11,784 bases of DNA from Rhodospirillaceae bacterium (GTDB lineage Bacteria > Pseudomonadota > Alphaproteobacteria > SP197), in contig JABIUG010000422.1 in NCBI GenBank assembly GCA_018700655.1, forward strand, positions 1 through 11,784. The letters run 5' to 3'. The notes under the pieces were generated by a model that was given only the letters and a program-made list of their open reading frames with translations, was not told where the DNA came from and searched no databases. Below are positions 7,050 to 11,784 of this stretch, in pieces; the first letter of the stretch is position 1; every line of letters begins with the position of its first letter. The translations under genes were made by a program, and so were the position numbers.

Positions 7050-9194
7050 ATGTTGCGTCAGTTTGAGCTCGTCGAGCGGGTCAGGGGCTACGACACCGCA
7101 GCAGATGAAGATGCGCTGAACCGCGCTTACGTGTTCGCCATGATGGCGCACGGCACCCAGACGCGCGCTTCGGGCGATCCCTACTACTCACATCCCGTTG
7201 AAGTCGCCGGTATTCTGGCCGATATGAAGCTCGACGCCTCGTCGATCATCACCGGTCTGCTCCACGATACGGTCGAAGACACCGACACCACGCTTGAAGA
7301 GATCTCGGGCCAGTTCGGCCCCCAGATCGCACAGCTCGTCGATGGTGTGACCAAACTGTCGCGGATCGAGCTGCAGTCGGAAAATACACGCCAGGCCGAG
7401 AACTTCCGCAAGCTGTTCCTCGCCATGTCCGAGGATATCCGTGTGCTGCTGGTCAAGCTGGCCGACCGGCTGCACAACATGCGTACGCTCCAGTTCGTCA
7501 AGAAGCCGGAGAAACGTCTGCGTATTGCCCATGAAACGATGGAAATCTATGCGCCGCTGGCTGAACGCATCGGTATGCAATCGCTAAAAGACGAACTCGA
7601 GGATCTGGCCTTTCGCGAGATCAACCCCTCGGCGCGGGGATCGGTTGTCGAGCGTCTGCGTTACCTCCACGAAGAGGGCGGCAACATCATTCCGCGCGTT
7701 GTCGAGCGCATGAGTGAGACCTTGAGCGAAGCCGACGTGACCGTCGAGGTTCTGGGCCGGGAAAAGCGGCCCTATTCGATCTGGCGCAAGATGCAGCGCA
7801 AGAACGTGACCTTCGAGCAGCTCTCCGACATCGTGGCGTTTCGTGTTGTCGTCGAGACGGTCACCGACTGTTACCGCGCCCTTGGTGTGATCCACAGCGC
7901 CTGGCCGATGGTTCCCGGGCGCTTCAAGGACTACATATCGACCCCCAAACCCAACGGCTACCGTTCGCTCCACACAACGGTCTATGCGCCTGAGCATCAG
8001 CGTCTGGAAATCCAGATCAGGACGCGCCAGATGCACGAGATCGCCGAGTTTGGTGTCGCGGCACACTGGGGTTATGGCGTCGGTGAGGAGCGTGCGGCGC
8101 TGAGCGATGGTCGCCAGTATCGCTGGGTTCGCGAATTGCTCGAGATACTCGACCACGCGTCCGATCCCGAGGAGTTCCTGGAGCATACCAAGCTTGAGAT
8201 GTTCCAGGATCAGGTTTTCTGTTTCACACCCAAGGGTGACCTCATCAGTCTGCCGCGGGGCGCGACCCCCGTGGACTTTGCCTATGCCGTTCACACCAAT
8301 GTTGGTGACACTTGCGTTGGCGCTAAAATAAACGGTCAAATCAATCAGTTACGAACCATTCTTCAGAATGGAGATCAGGTCGAAATCGTGCGCTCCAGTG
8401 TCGCTGCGCCAAGTCCGATATGGGAACAGTTCGTGGCGACCGGCAAGGCCCGTTCCCGTATCCGTCGTTTCGTCCGGGTCAAGGAACGCGATGAATATGT
8501 TCGCCTGGGCGAGGCCATTCTGGAACGTGCCTTTGCCCAGGCCCGTTGCGAAATGTCGAAGAAGGCCCTGAAGCACGCCTGTGGTGCACTGGGCCAACGT
8601 ATGGCCGACGACCTGTTTGAAGCGGTCGGCCGCGGTGATGTCACCAGCATGCAGGTTGTCGGTGCTGCCTACCCGGAGGCTGTCGGCGCCGGGGAAGCAG
8701 CGGTGGCCAGAGCGATACCGCGTGACGGTTCGGCTGGTGATCACGCAATTCCCATCCGTGGACTGATCCCGGGCATGGCGGTGCACTTTGCCGTGTGTTG
8801 CCACCCGCTTCCAGGAGATCGCATCGTTGGTATCGTGACATCGGGCAAGGGGGTTGCGATCCATACGATCGGTTGCGACACCCTGCAGCAGTTCGAGGAA
8901 ACACCGGAACGCTGGATCGATGTGTCCTGGTCGGTTGATGATGAGACGCCTGAAGTTCACGTCGGCAGGGTCGATATCGTCGTCGTCAACGAGCCTGGAG
9001 CATTGGGGACCATTACCACCCTGATAGGGCGCAACAACGGCAACATCTCCAATCTGAAGTTCACCAACCGGGCGACCGACTTTTTCGAGATGACGATCGA
9101 TGTCGAGGTGCGCGATGTGCGCCATCTGACCAACATCATTGCGGCGCTGCGGGCAAATCCCAGCGTGACCGACATCGAAAGGGCCAAGCTCTAG
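7050..9194 (+). CDS. rsh: Bifunctional (p)ppGpp synthetase/hydrolase (Rel/SpoT, RSH)
   Basis: This 714-residue cytoplasmic stringent-response enzyme makes (p)ppGpp from ATP and GDP/GTP and hydrolyses it. The N-terminal HD hydrolase domain is intact, with His48, His72-Asp73, Glu76-Asp77 and Asp139 (KLADRLHNMR). The synthetase domain at about 235-345 has Asp260, RFKDYISTPKPNGYRSLHTT (291-310) and Glu320 in EIQIRTRQMHE. The RFKD motif (291-294) is the RxKD type of bifunctional enzymes, not the ExDD of monofunctional RelA. A TGS domain follows (about 388-450), then a cysteine/histidine segment (Cys583, Cys584, His585, His605, Cys609) and a C-terminal ACT domain (about 640-714). All domains are present with no frameshift. 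The start could be GTG 7047 or ATG 7050. I chose ATG because homologues begin MLRQ; only a weak GGA precedes it. It probably follows rpoZ in one transcript. Confidence 0.95.
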   Translation: MLRQFELVERVRGYDTAADEDALNRAYVFAMMAHGTQTRASGDPYYSHPVEVAGILADMKLDASSIITGLLHDTVEDTDTTLEEISGQFGPQIAQLVDGVTKLSRIELQSENTRQAENFRKLFLAMSEDIRVLLVKLADRLHNMRTLQFVKKPEKRLRIAHETMEIYAPLAERIGMQSLKDELEDLAFREINPSARGSVVERLRYLHEEGGNIIPRVVERMSETLSEADVTVEVLGREKRPYSIWRKMQRKNVTFEQLSDIVAFRVVVETVTDCYRALGVIHSAWPMVPGRFKDYISTPKPNGYRSLHTTVYAPEHQRLEIQIRTRQMHEIAEFGVAAHWGYGVGEERAALSDGRQYRWVRELLEILDHASDPEEFLEHTKLEMFQDQVFCFTPKGDLISLPRGATPVDFAYAVHTNVGDTCVGAKINGQINQLRTILQNGDQVEIVRSSVAAPSPIWEQFVATGKARSRIRRFVRVKERDEYVRLGEAILERAFAQARCEMSKKALKHACGALGQRMADDLFEAVGRGDVTSMQVVGAAYPEAVGAGEAAVARAIPRDGSAGDHAIPIRGLIPGMAVHFAVCCHPLPGDRIVGIVTSGKGVAIHTIGCDTLQQFEETPERWIDVSWSVDDETPEVHVGRVDIVVVNEPGALGTITTLIGRNNGNISNLKFTNRATDFFEMTIDVEVRDVRHLTNIIAALRANPSVTDIERAKL

Positions 9195-9238
9195 CCTCTA
9201 ATTGGTCCTAAAAAACCGCCATCAAACGGACCTTTAAG

Positions 9239-9280
9239 AGCGCCAAGACTTTGATTATATGATTTTCCTGTCTGGGCGCT
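9239..9280. repeat. Hairpin with AT-rich loop between rel and pdxJ
   Basis: AGCGCCAAGAC (9239-9249) pairs with GTCTGGGCGCT (9270-9280) over 11 positions with one mismatch, around a 20-base AT-rich loop. It begins 45 bases after the rel stop and lacks a following T-run, so a classical Rho-independent terminator is not clear. TATATG in the loop could also be a weak -10 box for pdxJ, with no good -35 box. Its arms differ from those of the two palindromes that follow. Confidence 0.5.
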
Positions 9281-9292
9281 ATGCGTCCGCAA

Positions 9293-9337
9293 GAGCAAGA
9301 TCATCTCAGGTCGTGTCGACCTGAGATGATCTTGCTC
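9293..9337. repeat. 21-bp perfect palindrome, copy 1 of an intergenic repeat family
   Basis: The arms 9293-9313 and 9317-9337 are exact reverse complements over 21 bases, with a 3-base TGT loop. The outer ends read GAGC and GCTC. The left arm matches 10180-10199 downstream of pdxJ at 19 of 20 positions, so this is a repeated element and not just a local hairpin. No T-run follows. It could end or stabilise the rel transcript, or be a mobile palindromic element. Confidence 0.85.
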
Positions 9338-9349
9338 CATGTCATAGGT

Positions 9350-9403
9350 TAAGAGACCGATTCACGGCCCTGGCCGACTCGACCTGAACCGATCGGGCTC
9401 TTA
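9350..9403. repeat. Imperfect palindrome, copy 2 of the intergenic repeat family
   Basis: TAAGAG (9350-9355) pairs with CTCTTA (9398-9403). Inside are partly matching ACCGAT and ATCGG blocks around a GGCCCTGGCC core (9366-9375). The right arm 9380-9402 is identical at 22 of 23 positions to 10204-10226 downstream of pdxJ. It ends 4 bases before the pdxJ Shine-Dalgarno sequence (GGGAGA, 9407-9412), so folding of this RNA could influence pdxJ translation if it is cotranscribed with rel. Confidence 0.65.
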
Positions 9404-9418
9404 TTCGGGAGAACCGAG

Positions 9419-10180
9419 ATGATCAGCCGCAGACTCCGTATGGGCGTCAACATCGATCACGTCGCGACCATTCGCAATGCACGCGGTGGGCCCCATCCCG
9501 ATCCCGTGCGCGCCGCCAGAATGGCTGCTGCCGCCGGTGCCGACGGCATCACCGCCCATCTGCGCGAGGACCGGCGTCATATTTCCGACAACGATATCCA
9601 GCGCCTGATGGATGAAATCGACCTGCCGTTGAACCTGGAGATGGCGGGCACCGAGGAAATGCTCTCGATCGCGCTGCGCCATAAACCCCACGCGGCCTGT
9701 ATCGTGCCGGAACGCCGTGAAGAGCGAACCACGGAGAATGGTCTCGATGTCGCCGGCGCCAACTATGATCTTGCCGGTTACGTTGCCCGGCTTGCCGATT
9801 CCGCCATTCGTGTATCCCTCTTTATCGACCCCAATCTGGAGCAGGTCGAAGCGGCCCATCGCACCGGCGCGCCGGTGATCGAACTCCATGTCGGGACCTA
9901 CTGCGAATCTGCGGCGGGCTCAGAGCGCGATGCCGAGCTGGAGCGCATCATCAATGCGGTACAGGCCGCAACTGATCTGGGTCTTGAAGTCCACGCCGGT
10001 CATGGTCTTTCGTTTGGCACCGTTGGCCCGATTGCGGCGATCCCCGACATCATGGAGCTCAACATCGGGCACTTTCTTATCGGTGAAGCGATCTTTGGTG
10101 GCCTGGAAAGCTCGATCACCCGCATGCGTGCGCTGATGGACAACTCCCGTGCAGCCGCGACCGGCGCGCGTTCGGCCTAG
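9419..10180 (+). CDS. pdxJ: Pyridoxine 5'-phosphate synthase
   Basis: This 253-residue TIM-barrel enzyme condenses 1-deoxy-D-xylulose 5-phosphate with 3-amino-2-oxopropyl phosphate to form pyridoxine 5'-phosphate in the DXP-dependent vitamin B6 pathway. Active-site blocks are all present: GVNIDHVATIRNARGG (9-24), ITAHLREDRRHI (44-55, His47), LNLEMAG (71-77, Glu74), EVHAGHGLSFGTVGPIA (190-206, His192) and ELNIGHFLIGEAIFGGL (213-229). GGGAGA ends 6 bases before ATG 9419 and supports this start over the in-frame ATG at 9440. The position just before acpS-lepB-rnc is the usual alphaproteobacterial order. Unusually, palindromic repeats lie on both sides, and the downstream copy shares the last bases of the TAG stop codon. 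Confidence 0.96.
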   Translation: MISRRLRMGVNIDHVATIRNARGGPHPDPVRAARMAAAAGADGITAHLREDRRHISDNDIQRLMDEIDLPLNLEMAGTEEMLSIALRHKPHAACIVPERREERTTENGLDVAGANYDLAGYVARLADSAIRVSLFIDPNLEQVEAAHRTGAPVIELHVGTYCESAAGSERDAELERIINAVQAATDLGLEVHAGHGLSFGTVGPIAAIPDIMELNIGHFLIGEAIFGGLESSITRMRALMDNSRAAATGARSA

Positions 10181-10226
10181 AGCAAGATCATGTCAGGTCA
10201 AGACGACCTGAGCCGATCGGGCTCTT
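10179..10226. repeat. Imperfect palindrome overlapping the pdxJ stop, copy 3 of the repeat family
   Basis: AGAGC at the left end (10179-10183) pairs with GCTCT at the right (10221-10225), GATC pairs with GATC, and TCAGGTC (10193-10199) pairs with GACCTGA (10205-10211). The left arm matches copy 1 (19 of 20 bases) and the right arm matches copy 2 (22 of 23). The element begins inside the TAG stop codon of pdxJ. It could act at the 3' end of the pdxJ message, but has no T-run. Confidence 0.75.
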
Positions 10227-10241
10227 GATAAAATTCACCGG

Positions 10242-10270
10242 TTCTTTCGTGTGTCCAAAGCGATTATGAT
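10242..10270 (+). promoter_or_regulatory. Weak candidate promoter for acpS-lepB-rnc with a palindrome over the -10 box
   Basis: TATGAT (10265-10270) matches the sigma70 -10 consensus at 5 of 6 positions, and TTCTTT (10242-10247) lies 17 bases upstream as a poor -35 box. The -10 box sits inside a near-palindrome, GCGATTATGATCGC (10260-10273), whose 5-base arms are perfect. Transcription would begin about 28 bases before the acpS ATG. Chance occurrence is quite possible. Confidence 0.22.
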
Positions 10271-10304
10271 CGCGGCTGATTTTCTCTAGATTGCAGCACA
10301 CATC

Positions 10305-10724
10305 ATGATCCTGGGCTTAGGGCTCGATACCCTCGACATCCGCCGTATCGAGAAGACACTCGCGCGTTTCGGAGAGCGGTTTACCCATCGCATCTTCACA
10401 CAGACCGAACGGGCCAAGGCTGATCGGCGGGCGCAGCGTGCGGCAACCTATGCCAAGCGGTTCGCGGCCAAGGAAGCCTGTTCCAAGGCCCTGGGCACGG
10501 GTTTTCGTCGCGGCGTGTTCTGGCGTGATCTTCAGGTCGTCAATCTGTCATCGGGAAAACCGACGATGCATCTGACCGGTGGTGCAGCCGAACGGCTGGC
10601 CGAAATGGTGCCGGCGGGGATGGTCGCCAAGGTCGATCTCACCATGACCGACGACCCGCCTCTGGCCCAGGCCATTGTCATCATCTCGGCCATTCCCGAG
10701 GACCAGAAAGGCGTTGTTGCATGA
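10305..10724 (+). CDS. acpS: Holo-[acyl-carrier-protein] synthase
   Basis: This 139-residue phosphopantetheinyl transferase moves 4'-phosphopantetheine from coenzyme A to apo-ACP, activating it for fatty acid synthesis. The N-terminal GLGLDTLDIRRIEKTLARFG carries the Mg ligand Asp8, and KRFAAKEACSKALGTGF (51-67) carries Glu57. DLTMTDDPPLAQAIVII (111-127) is the C-terminal family block. Length is normal, though a short tail (PEDQKGVVA) follows the fold. No clear Shine-Dalgarno precedes ATG 10305, but the first residues match the family start. The stop overlaps the lepB start by ATGA, and pdxJ ends 124 bp upstream with repeat copy 3 in between. Confidence 0.94.
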   Translation: MILGLGLDTLDIRRIEKTLARFGERFTHRIFTQTERAKADRRAQRAATYAKRFAAKEACSKALGTGFRRGVFWRDLQVVNLSSGKPTMHLTGGAAERLAEMVPAGMVAKVDLTMTDDPPLAQAIVIISAIPEDQKGVVA

Positions 10725-11623
10725 CCGAACCCGAGATTGAGCTCGACGGCGAGGGCACCAAGAGAATGCCGTTGTGGCTGATTGTGGTCATGGCGCCGTT
10801 CACGTTGATCGGTATCCTTCTCAAGCCACTCGAATTGCTGCTGCAGCTTGTCTTTGCCCCGATTGAGATGCTGTTGCCGAAGTCGTGGCGTGGCGAAGAG
10901 GGCGTGCTGGGCACAGTCAAGACAGTGATCTATGCCGTGTTGATCGCGATGATCATCCGCACGGCGACCTATGAGCCATTCAACATTCCCTCAGGTTCGA
11001 TGAAACCGACCCTGCTGGTCGGCGATTATCTCTTCGTCTCCAAGTTTGCCTATGGGTACAGCAACTATTCGCTGGGCTTTGGAACCGATCTCAACCTGTT
11101 CGAGGGACGCCTGTTCGCTGGGCAGCCCGAGCGAGGCGATGTCGCCGTATTCCGCAAGCCAACAGACACATCGATCGACTTCATCAAACGCGTGGTTGGC
11201 CTGCCGGGTGACACGATCCAGGTGCTCGATGGTGTCTTGCACATCAACGGCACGCCGGTTGAACTCCAGGAAACCCTGCCGTTTATCGACCAGAACTGCA
11301 CCGGTGCCCGAACCAGCGAGCAATTCATCGAAACCCTGCCCAACGGTGTGCAACACAAGGTTCTCAACCTCACGGACACGAACCGTCTCGATAACACCAT
11401 CGAATATGTCGTGCCCGAGGGCCATTATTTCATGGTGGGTGACAACCGCGACAGTTCGAACGACAGCCGTGTGCTCAATGTCGTTGGGTATGTGCCCGAG
11501 GAAAACCTGATCGGGCGGGCGGAGTTCCTGTTTTTCTCGGTTGATGGCTGCGGTGGAATGTTTGAACCCTGGACCTGGCCTTCTTCCATTCGCTGGGACC
11601 GGCTGTTTCAGCCGATCGAATGA
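10721..11623 (+). CDS. lepB: Signal peptidase I
   Basis: This 300-residue inner-membrane serine protease cuts signal peptides from exported proteins. The Ser/Lys catalytic dyad is visible: Ser93 in FNIPSGSMKPTLLVGDYLFV (87-106) and Lys156 in DFIKRVVGLPGDTI (153-166). The VGDNRDSSNDSR block (239-250) is the conserved C-terminal box. The usual membrane anchor is at about 64-82. Ahead of it is a second long hydrophobic stretch at about 18-52, preceded by an acidic start, making the protein longer than the roughly 250 residues common in alphaproteobacteria. The start is fixed by its ATGA overlap with acpS, although a later start cannot be excluded from sequence alone. The stop overlaps rnc by ATGA, so acpS, lepB and rnc look translationally coupled. 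Confidence 0.95.
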   Translation: MTEPEIELDGEGTKRMPLWLIVVMAPFTLIGILLKPLELLLQLVFAPIEMLLPKSWRGEEGVLGTVKTVIYAVLIAMIIRTATYEPFNIPSGSMKPTLLVGDYLFVSKFAYGYSNYSLGFGTDLNLFEGRLFAGQPERGDVAVFRKPTDTSIDFIKRVVGLPGDTIQVLDGVLHINGTPVELQETLPFIDQNCTGARTSEQFIETLPNGVQHKVLNLTDTNRLDNTIEYVVPEGHYFMVGDNRDSSNDSRVLNVVGYVPEENLIGRAEFLFFSVDGCGGMFEPWTWPSSIRWDRLFQPIE

Positions 11624-11784
11624 GCACGCCTCTCGAAACTGCCACACGGGATGCGCTTGAACGTATTCTGGGTCACCATTTCGCGAATCCCCAGCTTTTA
11701 TGCCAGGCGGTCACCCATCGCAGCGTCGCGACTGGGCGAGGCGAACATGGCTATGAACGGCTGGAGTTTCTGGGCGACCGTATC
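11620..11784 (+). CDS. rnc: Ribonuclease III, N-terminal part
   Basis: The first 55 codons are present and the gene runs off the right edge. The protein begins MSTPLETATRDALERILGHH, has the LLCQAVTHRSV helix (26-36) and reaches the RNase III signature ERLEFLGDR (46-54), with catalytic-site residues Glu49 and Asp53. RNase III cleaves double-stranded RNA in rRNA precursors and some mRNAs. The start overlaps the lepB stop by 4 bases. In alphaproteobacteria era and recO commonly follow, but they are outside the window. Confidence 0.95.
   Translation, partial: MSTPLETATRDALERILGHHFANPQLLCQAVTHRSVATGRGEHGYERLEFLGDRI

Noticed and set aside
7584..9125. Two long minus-strand open frames (7584-8339 and 8349-9125)
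   Set aside because: They are antisense to the intact rel gene and have no family motifs.
9293..9337. Rho-independent terminator
   Set aside because: The stem is strong but is not followed by a T-run, and related arms recur elsewhere, so a repeat element is the safer call.
9293..10226. CRISPR array
   Set aside because: There are only three irregularly spaced copies, with a complete gene between them and no cas genes.
10240..10256. Alphaproteobacterial LexA box (GTTC-N7-GTTC)
   Set aside because: The second half reads TGTC rather than GTTC, and the acpS context gives no reason to expect SOS control.

Overview
The window is chromosomal DNA from an alphaproteobacterium, probably Rhodospirillales-like. 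The reading frames are GC-rich with a strong GC bias at third codon positions. The right half keeps the gene order I know from many alphaproteobacteria: folK, rpoZ, a bifunctional rel/spoT gene, pdxJ, acpS, lepB, rnc. Nothing indicates phage, plasmid or insertion sequences, and no rRNA, tRNA or CRISPR array is visible. No stretch over 300 bases lacks a gene. Genus and species cannot be read from the sequence.

Left region (1-3627, minus strand): a tightly packed transcription unit. Its order of transcription is a RidA-type enamine/imine deaminase, a ThDP-dependent acetolactate-synthase-like enzyme, an adenine/adenosine deaminase and a FemAB-like acyltransferase that runs off the left edge. Gaps are 4, 8 and 23 bp, and a candidate promoter lies upstream of RidA. 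A substrate linking the four proteins is not evident.

Middle region (3714-5888): an EamA/DMT-family transporter diverges from RidA and converges, with only 7 bp between stops, on a two-gene minus-strand unit. That unit holds a NYN-domain (LabA/DUF88) putative nuclease and, overlapping it by 4 bp through a GTG start, a type 5 (UdgB-like) uracil-DNA glycosylase with four candidate iron-sulfur cysteines.

Right region (5983-11784, plus strand): folK (folate), rpoZ (RNA polymerase omega), a full-length Rel/SpoT (p)ppGpp synthetase-hydrolase, pdxJ (vitamin B6), acpS (activation of acyl carrier protein), lepB (signal peptidase I, with an extra N-terminal hydrophobic segment) and the start of rnc (RNase III). 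acpS-lepB and lepB-rnc each overlap by ATGA, so they look translationally coupled.

The structure not explained by genes lies around pdxJ. Three inverted repeats sharing arm sequences bracket the gene: a 21-bp perfect palindrome and an imperfect one in the rel-pdxJ gap, and a third copy that begins in the pdxJ stop codon and looks like a recombinant of the first two. A separate hairpin lies just before them. These look like an interspersed palindromic repeat family and are the most interesting signal here. I see no convincing evidence for a new multi-gene system; most of the window is ordinary housekeeping DNA.
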